Shown here: positions 37,042 to 49,899 of the stretch, piece by piece
Position numbering within the stretch: the stretch's first letter is position 1
Layout of the letters: each line of letters starts with the position of its first letter
Assembly (NCBI GenBank): GCA_014904985.1
Contig: MU128962.1
Location: 101,587-165,586 of the forward strand
Direction: 5' to 3'
Length of the DNA stretch: 64,000 bases
DNA from: Hydnum rufescens UP504
Lineage: Eukaryota > Basidiomycota > Agaricomycetes > Cantharellales > Hydnaceae
Program-made: the position numbers and the translations under genes
The notes under the pieces: model-generated
Told to the model about the DNA's origin: nothing
Database searches by the model: none
The model's input: only the letters and a program-made list of their open reading frames with translations

Positions 37042-37432
37042 TACTTCATAGTCTTTTTTTTTTTTTTGAATTTTTAAATAAATAAATAAACATGAGACTG
37101 CTGCCTTGGGTGTAGTGTATAATATAGTAAAAATAAATAAATAAATAATTATGAATAAAATACATCATCCCCAATTAAGCCCATGTAGCCTGCTGGCCAG
37201 CAAGTCTGAGATTAGGTGACTGACAGAAGTGCCTAACCCAATACCCCCAACCCGATATATTGAAGTTTTCTGACCAGTCTAAGTTCTGGGGCAGGGGCCC
37301 CTGAGGCCCCCCATGTCTCAATCTGAAATGACCTTATCTGGCCCCTGGGGGCCCCCTGGCGAAATCACTACTTAGATATAATAAAAGCAAGGCTCATTAT
37401 ATCTAAGTTGATGGGGAAAAGTGGCTGACTGA

Positions 37433-38504
37433 ACTGGGGTTGGGAGAGGAATCCACATCAGAGACCTGAATTTCATTCAGAAGTTTCTGTGTATGCACTA
37501 CTTGCCACTGCTTGATTCTTGGTAACCTGAGGCAAAGATGGCACAAATCCAAGGATGCTGGTCTCATTTGACCCTTTGTATTGCCTGACAAGAGGTGGAG
37601 GTGGTCCTGGATAAGTTGTGGGGACAGGCTGGTGAGCATACCTCAAAATTCCAACAGATCCACCAACAGAATGGAATTGAACATGTCCAGGTGCCCCAAT
37701 CCATGCTGGGTGGGGTCATGGATGATCCCAAGGAGGCTGGTGGGAGGGGCTAGCAATTTGTGGTTGAGGTGATGCAGTTTGTTTACTTGTTGTGGCTTGC
37801 TTACCTTACATGGATCAAAATGCCCATCAATCTGATGGCCTTCATCACTGAGCCTCAACATGAGAGTTGCCCATATTCCACCCAGAGATAGTCAAGAACC
37901 TTCCTCATGTCAAACAAACAGTTTTATCATGGTGAGGGGGCCCCAGGCCTGGTGAATCCATTTATGGGCATTCAAAATGAGTGAATTTTAATATATTTTG
38001 GGACTGATTCACTTCATGAGCAAGCAATTTTGCAGTTTCTACACATTTTTTTGCTCAGGGTCCTAGATGCCTTCTGTGTGCATCTACAGTATGAATTTGG
38101 AGAGCAACAGAATAGAATTGGGGGCTCTAGGAGGGCAACAGCAATTAGTAGGGTCTGGCAATGGCAGTGATATGTAATAGTATAGACATGTCTAAAATAG
38201 CCTGCCACAGGCACTGCCTGGGAGGGTTTGTTCACCAGCTGGAGAGTGTTACAGGTCTAATTTAGGCATGTCTAATAAGATATTTTCTGGAGCCTTAGAG
38301 GTGTCTATCATCCTTACTGTGTGTCTACTGGTGTCTAAATCAAACATTTTGGGCCCAACCCTGGTGGCAGTACTAATAGGTGTCTAATGGCATCTAGATC
38401 CAATAATAATCCAATAATAATGGTGCTATTGTGGATCCATGTCTACTAGTGTCTAAATTAAAACAAAGGCTTGTGGCTATGCAAAACCTAAGGACTCTGC
38501 ACCT
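37433..38504. other. Transposon-derived filler between two elements
   Basis: A/T-rich sequence with short repeats of 'GTGTCTA' and 'CATGTCTA' (38160-38460). Open frames such as complement(37403-37639) have no motif. It is probably decayed element DNA. Confidence 0.4.
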
Positions 38505-38814
38505 TGGTCAGCCACTTGGGCTGACCTCAAAAGGAGTACCATTTGAGGTCATTTTGCTGGCCTAAGGAGGACTGATTTTCTTTGATGTCAATTGACAATG
38601 ATCAAATTTGACCTTAGTGATTTGTCCAAAATCAATATTACATAGAGCAATACCTTATCTCTAAATTACAGTGTGGATTATAAGGCCATAGTTAAAAATG
38701 ATTATTTATTAAGGCTGCTCTAATCATGTACTTAACAAAATCTACCAAACAAAATCTATGGAATGAAATTAAACAAAAAGGAAATTAAGGGTGGACTGGA
38801 TGAGAGCAACATGC

Positions 38815-41192
38815 TCATAAGAGCCCAGCAGGAGTGCCCAGTAGTAGATCCTGATTCTCAAAAATATCCAGGCCTGGGAACTGCGAGAAATCAACATCAA
38901 CATTGGACATTGGAAAGTCATTTATGTCCATAGGCATAAATTCGAAGGTTGAATGATACGTAGATGATGCCACTGAGGTCATGTCAACATCAGCCATTGG
39001 AGGGCTCATAGTGCCAACTCCAAACATGGGCAATGGGGATGGTGGAGTAGAGGTAGATGACAATGCTGGGCCTATTGAGTGAGTGGACGTGGCCTGAGGG
39101 CCCTCATCTTCATCTTCTATGATCATATTTGAGACCACCTTCTTCCTCTTTGCCCCCTTCTAGTTCCACTCCATCTGTGACCTCATTTTTCCTCCACCTC
39201 TTGGGGTTTGGCCTAGTAGTCCCATCAGCCCTATCATCTGGATTTGGATTGCCCGAAGTTCCACCTTGCTCAGATGGAACAGACCCATCTTTAGCTGATG
39301 GTTTCTTCTTAGCAACCTCACCCTCCCAATCTGTGACATGTAACCTCAAGTCATCACTATTATGGACAAGCATTGTTGTTGGCTGTAGAGCCTGATCTTC
39401 TGGTTCTTCAAGCCGTTTCACAGTGAGACATTTGTTATCATCCGCAGTGAACAGTTGGTTCCACATGTTGGTCCAGTGCTCCATTCATACAGAAGAGACA
39501 GTAAATCCAAGCATATCAGGAAACTCTTGGGTCGCAGGCCAGTTTTTGATCCATAGGCAATGTCGTATAAGGAATGCAGGGATCATGCCCCAAGGAAACT
39601 TCGATCCAACAGTTGCTCCACTACATTCCTCAAAAAGCTGTGTGAGCTCAGCTGTACACATGGTCCGCTTGGCATGCATGTCAGGGGGCATCTGCTTTGG
39701 GGCTTGTGTTGGCCATATTCCTGTTAGCCCTTCTATGGCAATGATGTAAGAATGAATTGTCAGTAGAAGCGATGTTTGGACTGGTAATTCCGCTTTACAC
39801 CATTTTTGCATGGCACTCATCCCACACACCATTGTGTTATGTTTGGATGCAGCAACGTTGGGATTCCCAGATATGATGATGTACATAATATGCATATTGA
39901 GCTTGGCACCCCATTTAATATCATTGGACCATCTCTTGTTCAGGCTCTTCATCTGGCTCCCTAACTCAGCTGCATTCAATGAGATCTTCTGGGCAGTCAC
40001 AACTTTGCATTTCGTGTGCTCCGCTACCAGCTCCTTCGCCTTTTGTTTCCATGCCTCAGATTGCGACCCCCATGTTCTGAAATGAGGGCAAGATATGTCA
40101 GCTTGATCACCTGTGCCACATATTCATGATGTGGTCCTGGAAAGGCCGTGAATGTTAGAATAGATGTCTGGAGTGAAGAGAGATAACATATTACTTATGA
40201 GTTGCCTTCTCAGGATCTTCAGGAAATGCATTCTGGTATGCATTCCATGCATTGCCACCAGCCTGCCACTCCTTAGTGGCAATGACCAAATTCGCAATCC
40301 ACATCATGGCATCAAGAGGATGTCCCCAGGCCTTTGCGCAATGCCTAAGACCCGCCATCAGGTCATTGGTGAGACCCTTGACCCCTAGCACTTGTTCCTG
40401 GGTGAAGTGACCCCCTGACATCATGGAGGACACAACCTCCTTGTCCAGATCATTGTCATTGTCATCATTATCATCATTAATGAGATTATTGATGTCCTCT
40501 TGATCTGCCACAGACGCATCGACAAGATCATCTGTGTAGTCTTGATTTGCCACAGGATCATCACTGTTGGACTCATACCCATCGTCCGACAAAAACAATG
40601 GATGCTCAGGGGCATTTATTTCATCCTCCAGAGCTCTGTCATTGACCATGGGGAAATGAGCTGGGTATGAAGATGTTGCAACAATTGGGGAGGGTGATTT
40701 AGTTTGTGTGAGAGCGTGAGAAAACATGGGTGGTGGGGGAATGCAAGCATGAGATGATAGTGGAATAGGGACCAGAGGTGAAGGATGATGAGAAGCTTGG
40801 CTTTTCGTGCCTTGTTGTGTAACTTCATCTAGACACTTTGCACCATGAGGGGGGCCAGTATGCTCCTTGAAGACAGCTTGGTGAGGGTGAGACCTTAGTT
40901 CTAGCTTGACAATGGCATGGTTGACATGGGGTGGAAGGGGCAGCTGCTCTGACAAGTCGGCTATGTGTTGAGATTTTGGAGTATTGGACCCAGGGCCTCT
41001 AGGTTTCTTGTAAGTTTTCAAGTTTCCCATGCTTACACAAACAGAGCGAGGGTAGGGAGGCCAACTAAGCAAGTTCCCTGAACAATCAAACTGTGTTCTT
41101 ATTACTTGGGAAGGAGCAAAAGCAAAGAACACAAAAAAGTATGTTCTGGTGTGGAAGATAAAAACATCCAGTATCAGAAAATGTGAAATCAC
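38815..41192 (-). pseudogene. Degenerate transposon-associated gene of unknown function
   Basis: The main pieces are complement(40191-41192), an intron, complement(39485-~40080), then 39110-39484 and 38815-39138. The N-terminal part is Pro/Ser-rich, then very acidic (Asp/Asn run), followed by a conserved-looking 'WIANLVIATKEWQAGGNAW'. The second part ('WKQKAKELVAEHTKC', 'KWGAKLNMHIMYIIISGNPNV') looks globular. One in-frame stop separates 39485 from 39484. A run of five G near 39155-39160 then shifts the frame, so that the tail ('KRKKVVSNMIIEDEDE') is out of phase. I do not recognise a catalytic domain. Similar lineage-specific proteins accompany KDZ transposases; that link is inference from position. 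Confidence 0.55.
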
Positions 41193-41269
41193 ACCACTCC
41201 CAGCTTTTGGACAATCACATGACCAATTATGAAATTAATTACAGCTATGTGCGGAAATCAAATTTGTTC

Positions 41270-41690
41270 TATAACTCCATCAGTTTTGATTGGAGAGGTA
41301 TGCCCATATAATGCTTAGAAAGCTACGATTCACACCTTTCGAATGGTACCAAACACAAGTCGAATGGACCAAAACTGCACTCTCCAGGCCAATTTTACTA
41401 TCAAAATCCAGGATTTCCAGTAAAAAATGAATTCCTCCATCAGTTCGCATTCAATCCTCTCAGAACAACTGCACCTGGAAAGATATAAAAAAATCTGCAT
41501 CCAACGGTACCAAGTGCGCAAAGAACAGATCAAAACTGAACTCTACAGAATGATATTACTATCAGAATCAACACCCATCAGTAAAAAATGAATTTCTCTG
41601 TCAGTTTACATCAGATCTGCTCGGAACCACCATGCCCAGAAAGCTGTTAAAAGACCGCATCTAATGATACTAAGAACGTCTACTACGGAT
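41270..41690. repeat. Degenerate tandem repeat, about 135-160 bp period, block A
   Basis: Three diverged copies each contain 'CTCCATCAGTTTTGA' or a close variant, then 'GAAAGCT', then a 'CCAACGGTACCAA'-like segment. The same motif order recurs in block B at 48630-49080. No coding potential is visible. Confidence 0.7.
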
Positions 41691-42701
41691 GCAAACTGCT
41701 GTTTCTGCATTGAATCCCATCCCATGCACTTGTCCCCATTATCAACCAGCAACAAAACACCTTAACCATTGGACTATGCCCAAATTAATCTCCAAAACCC
41801 AGAGATATCCTTTCATTTCGCCTCCAGAATGCTCCACATGGTCAGTGACCACATGCTCCAAGCATTCCACATGCTCAGCAAATTGGTGACATCACCCCCC
41901 CTCATGATTCCCTGTGTTCTCTTTATGAATGACATCACTATGACATCACCCTCATGATTCCTTTTGTTCTCCTTATGCATGACTTCAGCTATGACCGCAT
42001 TATGACATCATCTTGTTATTTTTCTTTTGTTCTCACCTATGACTCACATATGACTCACCCATGAGGGAGTCATATTTCTTAAACACAGCCACCTTCAGAA
42101 AGGTATAAAAGCTGGTAGATTTCCTGTATCCCCCCATCATCTCCTCTCTGGAAATCATCACTGTCAACCACTGTCAACTTTTCTGCTTGCCTCTAAAGAA
42201 CAGTCTATCTATAAGCCATCTGGAGCTAAGTCATCTTCAAGGTTGTTGAGACAAAGCCACTGGTAGCCCTCTATGTGAATCACTAAAGCCAAGGATAGTT
42301 GCAGGACCTAAGGTTAGAGTTGCTGGACATCCAAGGAAAAGTAAGCATAATGAAATATGAATCAGGTTTTGAAGAAAGAAGGAAGAAACATACTAACAAG
42401 ACTAACCAAGCACTGACCAGTCTGTAGCCCACAGATATCTGCATTTTGACCAGGAGTATGTAAACAAGAATACACAAATATCAGTAAATGAACCAACACA
42501 ACATGAACAATGTATAAGCCTTTCTACAAGCATCACAGATGTATAAGCCTTTCTATAAGCATCCCAGACGATATATCATTGACTACAGCTAGTCCGTATC
42601 CCTTCCTATTCTCCACTGAACACCATACACATCTTGCAGAGTGTGATCAACCATTGAAGCGAACCAACCCAATGAATAACAACAGAAATACAGTCTCCCA
42701 T

Positions 42702-45055
42702 CTACACACTGGCTGAACCAGATTTTGATTTGACAGTCATCGGAGCTCCTAACCCTTCTTCTATACCATCATCATAGTCATCCTCATCTTCTTCCCCACC
42801 TGAATTCCAAAGATATGGATCATCCATGTTGATCTCTGGTGCCAGAGTGGCAGAAGGCAAATTCAACTGAGATGGATCACCCATTGTGATCTCAGGGGCT
42901 GGAGGGGCAGAAGGTGGAGAAATGACAGGAGTGGAAGGCTTGGGGAAAACCCCAGGACTGAAGACTGTATGAAGGTCATGCAGCCAAACTTTCGCAAGGT
43001 AAGGGGTCCCCATAGATCCTGAAGAGAGAAATGAATCCCAAATGGACTGGACAAATGGTTCATCCCTATCTCCCTCATAATAAGCTTGAGGGAGCATCCA
43101 CCATGGGACTGGATGTTCCATGTGAGTGACTGGGACTTGGAGATGAATATGGTGGTGGATCAATGACTTAGCTGACCTCTTGGCTTGATCCACATGTGTC
43201 TGAGCCAAAGCAATATCTTCTGGGCCATGTTGGTCAGGAAATGTATCCTGATGAGTCCATAATTCCCACACTACCCAAACTGGAATGCCCCTTCCTACAA
43301 GCTCATCATGCCATTTTACCTCCTCAGAGCCAAGAGGATCCTTGAAGACAGCACCAACAACTCAGTCGTCAACACCAAATGTAGGATGTGGAACCTCGCA
43401 TAGTGCAAGAAGGCAATTGATACAGCAATGCATGAGGTAAGAAGCATAACCATTGCACTTGTATGCAAAGAAGAGGAGTGATGTGACATGTGATTGAGGC
43501 CAGGGTTGATCAATGATGGATGTGAAGGCATTTTGCATGGATTGATCTTTCATCCAATCAGGATTCACAGGGGTTCTGTCAGGGTTTGCCCCTTACTCCA
43601 GTCAACTCCGGTCCACTCTGGATCACTCCGGTCCTTGTCCACCCACCTCCAGTCCAGTTCTCTGCTTAGTTCCTTTGCCCAAGTCCACTTTGCTTCCAGC
43701 TTGATTCCAGTTTGACTCCGGTCCAACCCTATCTTGGTTTCATTTCCCTTTCATTTCCCATTGCTTCTGGTTTCCCCCCTGGCTGAGTTCCTGTTCCTGT
43801 TCCTGTTCCTGTCCCCCTTGTAACTGCCCCCAGTTTAGCAATCACTCCCCTGTAGTATAGTCATCATGTATAAGTAGTCCGAGAGCGAAGTCCAGAGACC
43901 CCAGCTTTGGTCTCTCAGGATTTCCGCTGTTACTCCAGACTACAGGTCAGCCTTCATGTATTCTGTATTCATATTACATAATCTCAGGATTTCCGCTGTT
44001 ACTCCAGACTACAGGTCAGCCTTCATGTATTCTGTATTCATATTACATAATCTCAGGATTTCCGCTGTTACTCCAGACTACAGCTCCAAGTATCATCCAG
44101 TTGACTCCACGAGCTTAAGGACTGCTGTGCTCATTTCCGCCTAGTCCCTCCCGGGCTGCTGGACTGCTCCTCCGACATCCCTAACCTCCTTATCTCATTC
44201 TTGCCTGGATTCTTGCGGACTTAGCTGGACTTAGCCGGACTTACACTGGACTTAGCCGGAATTATTTGTGTTTACATTTGTTTGGTGCCCTCGTCGCAGC
44301 GTGGCCCTGACAGATGGTTGTGAAGTCAGTGGGAGAAATGAGGGGGCCAGGTCAGGTACTAGGCCAAGGAGCATCACCTGCCTCATTGTAAATGTCTTGG
44401 GCGCCATGCCAATGTCCCGAAAACTGAAAATGCTGCAGCAAATTGGTGTACACCAGTGACCATTCTGATATATTGTAGATACAGGTCGCCTTTGATAGTG
44501 CTTCTACAAAATGCACGTATGAGACATTGGGATTGATACTTGATATTTTAATAATCAGAGATAAAACTCACTGAACTTCTGAGCCACAGCATCGTGTGAA
44601 AGACCCCAGACTACATGATGAGGGAATGGCACAACTGTGTTGTGACGACCAACAGGGTACTGGACAACCTCTCCTTTTTCATCCCAAGTCAAAGGTATCT
44701 TATCTTCTGTAGGCAGACATCCCTCTCTGCCAGCATGAGCAGTGGAGTTAGACACCAAGATGCCATTCGCAGAGCTTGACAAGGCAAGATTTACCTCTCT
44801 GCTAGTGACAGAGTGAGAAGTCATTGCCAGCATCTCTGATGTTGAACTTGAGGCAGCAAGACTGCCACTCCTACTCGCATCAATAGGATTGGCAGTCATT
44901 GCATGGGACACATCCGCATTGGAGGCAGCAGGACCGCTGGCCATGCTTTTGGCAAGGCCTGCAATCATCATGTTGGTGGAAGCCTTCATTTCATTTTCAC
45001 CAGATTTGATTCCATGAATGAGGAACACTATGCCATCAATGTGGAGATCTGACAA
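42702..45055 (-). pseudogene. Transposon-associated gene of unknown function, split by an LTR
   Basis: Open pieces on the minus strand are 44555-45055 (Ser/Ala-rich, then 'VQYPVGRHNTVVPFPHHV'), about 44313-44440 ('TMRQVMLLGLVPDLAPSF'), 43362-43568 ('NPDWMKDQSMQNAFTSIID') and 42702-43271. The last ends in a Pro-rich, then acidic tail. The pieces follow one another in the same direction with plausible small introns. The solo LTR at 43577-44312 sits exactly between two of them. I do not recognise the domain. The product resembles other uncharacterised basidiomycete element proteins in its 'NPDWMKD' region, but I cannot name the family. Confidence 0.5.
43577..44312 (+). mobile_element. Solo LTR of a retrotransposon
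   Basis: The 736-bp block begins TGTCAGGG and ends CCCTGACA, the usual inverted ends of an LTR. It contains a 69-bp tandem repeat (starts near 43913, 43982 and 44051) and CT-rich promoter-like stretches. The flanking 5 bp (GGTTC and GATGG) do not match, so there is no target-site duplication. This may reflect recombination between two different copies. A truncated reverse copy lies at 55999-56302. Confidence 0.88.
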
Positions 45056-46559
45056 ATTATGCTATGTCAAAGGCAGACTAGTCTGCCATTGCATGGATCA
45101 GCTGTATACCCGTAAGTCTTTTGGGTGCACCTGTCATCACTGTTGTACTTTGTCTTCCAAAGTACTAATTTTACTATTAGCTCTTCATTGCTACTCAACT
45201 CAAGAGCAATCGTGGGGCAAGGGGTTTTATTTTTGTGGAGCACCTAAATGATCATGCAAATTTTGGAGTAAAGAATCCATTGTTTTTACATCTAGTCATA
45301 TTTACATTCATGTCAACCAGGATGGTCAGATGAGGATCTTCACCTCTTCATTCCAAGGACCCCACCTCCTCAAAACTAGGAATCCCCTGTCATTCATCCA
45401 TGCACACCCACCCTACAACAATCCTCCACTCAGCATCTATCTGCAGGATCAGGATTATCTAGGCAGGACACAGTCTCAGTATCAACTCCCATGCAGAGTC
45501 ACCACCTGGGATGTCAAGAACTTGAGGATTATGTTGTGGTACTTGAAAGACGATTGGTGGAAAAGGATGAGGAACTTTGGGTGGCTCTGTGGTGGAAGAA
45601 TGAGGCTGAAACAAAACTTGAAGATGTGAAGGACCATCTTAAACAGATCTTAGAAACACTGTGATTCATTGTCATACTATTCATTTGGTTAGACTGATTG
45701 AAAAAAAAATTATGGACAGACACTTTCGCTTAATTGAACTGTAGCACCAGCCATACTCCAGACTGCACTTTTCACATACTGGTAGGTTGGAATCATGGCT
45801 CTGATATTCCAAAATATTTACATGATTGGTGAGGATTCTGAAGAATTGTGAGGAATCCGCATCAACTGGGTGACAAGGCCTTGCCCAATCTCCAGAATAT
45901 GTACCAAGAAATCCCAACTTCCCATATTAGGAATTCTATGGCCACAAGAAGCAAGTAGATTACTTAGAGTGCTCAGAGGATCAACTATCAATTGAGGAAT
46001 GACTATGTGATGCAAGGAGCATAGAAATCGACCAATTCAAATATTAATATTGCCTTCTTGGAAGGATTTTACAGCCGTTTCTTCATGAATTTTCTTCATT
46101 GTTGACTGACCAATGCATCTAATTGAGACAATGCTGCTGTCCCCAATTTTACGCAAAAATGCCAAGAATTAAAGAAGTTATGGCCAAGTGTCCAACTTCT
46201 AGGTGTCCGGCAACCAGGTCTGATGAGACTACTGAATTACCCTTTCCATAATTTAAAAGTGTTTAATCACATTCCTCTGCTCTGATAGGGCTGAAGAATA
46301 GCTAGAGGTGCCATCTTTTAATATGACCTTTTCACATACTATTCCTTACTGGGTCCATTGCTGCCACCAGGTTATTGCCATTTCCCTCACAGTGCCATCA
46401 ATTCTTGTTGACATCTGCTGTCATGTGAGGAATGGTTTTATGATGTGTGAACGAAATTAGACTGGCCACGTACTCAGGACCCCCACTTGTGGCAGAGCAT
46501 AGATCAGCCATGAAGCCACACTGCTTGACACAAGTACAATATAACTAGGTGAAGGAATT

Positions 46560-47929
46560 TGCCAAAGCAAAATGGGACCTTGACACAGATCCCTCATTTT
46601 TGGATAGAATCCTTCATAATTTTTCAAATATGTAGATATAGTTATTTTCTATGTACCTACCAAGTTTCAGCCCCATCAGAGGAGAGGACGATGACTAATT
46701 TCTCCAATTATTCACTTTGTGGCAATAACCTGGTAAGGAATAGTATTTTGTTTTGCAATTTTCCGAAAGTGCCAGCACCAAACCTTGACTCAAGGAACTT
46801 CACCACAAACTTTCATTTTGTGTAGAGGTTTCCAGGCTCCTCAAGATATGGTGACTACAGGTGCATGAGCTTGCTCTGCTACCTGTATTCCCGGTTCCTC
46901 AAAATTATTGAGGCTTTGTGTTGAAGGTTCAGTGTGAGCTTCAGCTTGCTCTTGGACTTCACAACAAGCTCAAATGAACTCACATTGGACAGTGTCACTT
47001 TCTCTAGAGGTTCTAACCACCATTGTCGCATCTCTCATTCATGGTGCCAAAATGAAAGCTCTTCAAGGTCACCCCATCCTGGGACTTGCATGACTACTTT
47101 CTTATCACAAAGATCCCCAACCATCCTGAAAGTGACACCTTCGTCAATGACATCCTTTCAGGTGTGGATGATCCAAAAACCATGATTTTGAGAGGCCTAG
47201 GTCAGTTTATCATGTGGTGTAGTGTTGTCAGGCTCCACGTCATCACACTTCATTGCACATCGGATTATAACACCACAAGCCTTGCATTCCACGTTCCTGA
47301 TGAAGACAGTGAGTGCATTTCGAAGACTCTTGTGGGCAATCATGAGAACCACAACAAGAAGAGTATTTGTACAACACTGGTAAAGGCAGCATTTTGCAAT
47401 GAACTTGCCCTCAAGTCAGCTGGTACATGTGTTTATCACTATATGTATATTGTTCAATGATTGATTCAACCTCTTATAGGGTTCTGAAGTTTCCCTGATC
47501 GATTAATGCCTTGGGTAGGCTTTACAATGTTCAACAAATGCACATATTCATCAGTGGGTCTTGTGCCCCAGTGGTGGAAGGGTTTTCAGCCCTCCAAGAA
47601 GGATTGGGAGCTCATCGAGAGAATCACAGTGGACTGGGATGCCAATCCATGTCCCAAGGTGATGGCCAGTACAGTCATTCCTACCCAGTTTCCAAGGCAC
47701 TTCTTTTGCTGGCCAGCAATCTCTGCACCATCCGAAACCATTCCCACAACCTTGATGACAAGTGCTGTGGAGTGTTCAGGGAATGAACATTTGCCCAAGC
47801 ATCCTCACATCAATTCATCAGCAGGTTCTTCAAGTGAACCTATCCTCTATAATTGGTTTGGCAACAACTCCAATGGTTGCAAACATTATCTTGATTCTAG
47901 ATTATGGGAGCCCTATTACAAGAGATAAA
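46560..47929 (+). pseudogene. Degenerate transposon-associated gene of unknown function
   Basis: Consecutive plus-strand pieces form a decayed gene: 'FAKAKWDLDTDPSFLDRIL' (46558), 'VPAPNLDSRNFTTNFHFV', then 47086-47460 ('MHDYFLITKIPNHPESDTF'). A final exon, 47506-47929, has 'PWVGFTMFNKCTYSSVGLV' and ends 'DSRLWEPYYKR'. Stops and frame changes interrupt it near 46860-47090. I do not recognise a domain. Its place inside the KDZ element suggests an element-borne accessory gene. Confidence 0.45.
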
Positions 47930-48629
47930 TCACATCCCTTCCTGTTGTCATCACCGTAGCCTCCTCACCTCATTGTCATTTCCTCTTCATCTTCATCTTC
48001 ATCTTCATCTTCATCTTTGTCTCATCTTCATCCTTGCCCCCTCTTTGTCCCCACCCCCTCTTTGTCTTTGTCTTTGTCTTGTCTTCCTCACTCATCACTA
48101 CCATCTTTCCCTCATATAACACATAGTAATCATCATGCTGTTCACTTGATTGGTTTCGTGGTGAACTATGCTGTTGGAGGGAAAAATCCCTACCACATAA
48201 AGTTCTCTTCCGCGGTTGAATTTTCCGATGAATGAATTATAAATGTAACAATATGTCGTCTGAATAACAAGTCTTTCATCTGTTCATGAATGAGGATGAA
48301 TTCCATATGCCTGAAAATAAGTAAATGGAATGCCCATTCTCCTTGTACATGAGTCAATCTCCAAGGTCTTCAACAGGCCACACAGACTGTATTCATTTAT
48401 GCTCTACCATAAGCTATGATATGGTGGACCCAGCAATTCAACTTGCCCTTCTGTATATCGTCTTGAATTCCCCTTCAACCCACTCATACAAATCTTGTTG
48501 CCTTAAGGGCGACTCTAACAAATGGTGATTATGTAATACGATGGATTACATGCCTGGACCTCCATTCCTACTTGTGGATGCATTACATAATCAAAATAGG
48601 GGCAAATGCGGCACTCTCAAGGAGTATTC

Positions 48630-49080
48630 GTCGAATTTCTCCATCAGTTTTGATCGGATCGACTCGGAAAGGTAGCGCTCAGAAAGATATGATTCACACC
48701 TGTCCAACGATACCAAGTACGAGTCAATCCGATTAAACCTGCATGGTATAGAACGTTTTTACTGTGTAATCCATGCTCTCAAGGAGTATTTCTCGCTTTT
48801 CGAAGCCAATTCGTATTGGATCGATTCGGAAATACATCGCTCTGAAAGCTGTGATCAATACCTATCGAATTATACCAATTACGTGTTTATCGGATCGGAA
48901 CTGAAGCTTCTGGAACGATTTCACCTGCTCATTCATAATCAGAAGGTGTATTTTGCGAATTTCTCCCTCAGTTTTGATCGGATTTGCATGAAACGACCGC
49001 GCCTAGAAAGGCATTGAAAATGCCTATCCAACGATACCAAAGGCGTCTCGAACAAAGCAGAACTCGGCGTTCTACATACG
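48630..49080. repeat. Degenerate tandem repeat, about 150 bp period, block B
   Basis: Copies start near 48635, 48795 and 48955. Each has a 'TTTCTCCMTCAGTTTTGATCGG'-type opening and, about 70 bp later, an 'ACGATACCAA'-type segment. This is the same family as block A at 41270-41690. The two blocks lie about 7 kb apart and flank the middle of the element. Confidence 0.7.
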
Positions 49081-49899
49081 AATTTCCTCCATGTCTCAGG
49101 GGAACATCAATCCCCCTTCCAATTTCCAAATATCGAATATTGTCCGGCAGCCTTATATCCGAAGGATAGGACATCTAGGACGACTTATTCCACCATTCCT
49201 CAAGGGAATCTGTCCACAAGGGAAGGAGAAATAGTCATTTTATGCTTTATCCTATCCCCAGTCTTGTAAATTGAATATCTCTGTCAGTTTTGAAGCTTTT
49301 GACTTGATTAATTTTTCTACATATTTCCCCTATCCCCCTGCTTCCGTCGGATATTTGATCTCATAGCTGGGTTGTATATTAAGCGAACTGTGTTGAAAAT
49401 TCCATTGTCTTCCCCCTCCCCAGTCTGAAGCACTGAAGTATTGCTGCTGGATTTCTGGGCGAATTCCATCTGAGGACACTGCTCCTACTGCACTTTGTCT
49501 AAGGCCACAAGACTAGGACCTTGGAGTGTGGTATTTGTGGCATAATTTCTCTTTTATTCATCTGCTTGGGCAACTACTGCTTACAGTGGATTATCTTCTA
49601 TCCTAAAGACCCTCCTACACTTGGACCTGAACATTCGGATTATTTTGGTGGCCCCCATTCTTTGTTCTCGATTCCATATCGTGGACTGTAGCAGAGATCC
49701 CCCCTTTTTCTCTTGCTTACAATGCTCATATTTGTACATGTCTGTATAATCTTGTATAATAAATACATCTTCAATGGCAAGATGAGGTGCTGGATGTTGC
49801 CACCTTTTTGCTTCTATCTCACATCTTGCCACCATTAAGGTAAGCTGAACAGCGCACTAGATCCCTTCCTTCCTGAGCTCAATGGTTTCCATCATGCAG

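Larger units (their letters stand above)
32929..37432. mobile_element. Element I: palindromic hairpin/intron-array element with terminal inverted repeats
   Basis: The left end begins with GGTCAGTCAC (32931) followed by TTTTCCCCATCA and a TTAGATATAAT stretch. The right end, read on the other strand from 37432, is TCAGTCAGCCAC followed by TTTTCCCCATCA and TTAGATATAAT. The two ends match imperfectly over about 75-100 bp. Between them lie a left array of hairpin modules read on the minus strand (33095-34779), a large palindrome centred at 35155/35156, and a right array read on the plus strand (35523-37041). No transposase is encoded, so it would be non-autonomous. 'GGGGTTGGG' occurs just outside both ends, but I cannot call it a target-site duplication with confidence. 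Confidence 0.75.

Noticed and set aside
43572..44317. Target-site duplication for the solo LTR
   Set aside because: The flanking 5-mers are GGTTC and GATGG, which do not match.
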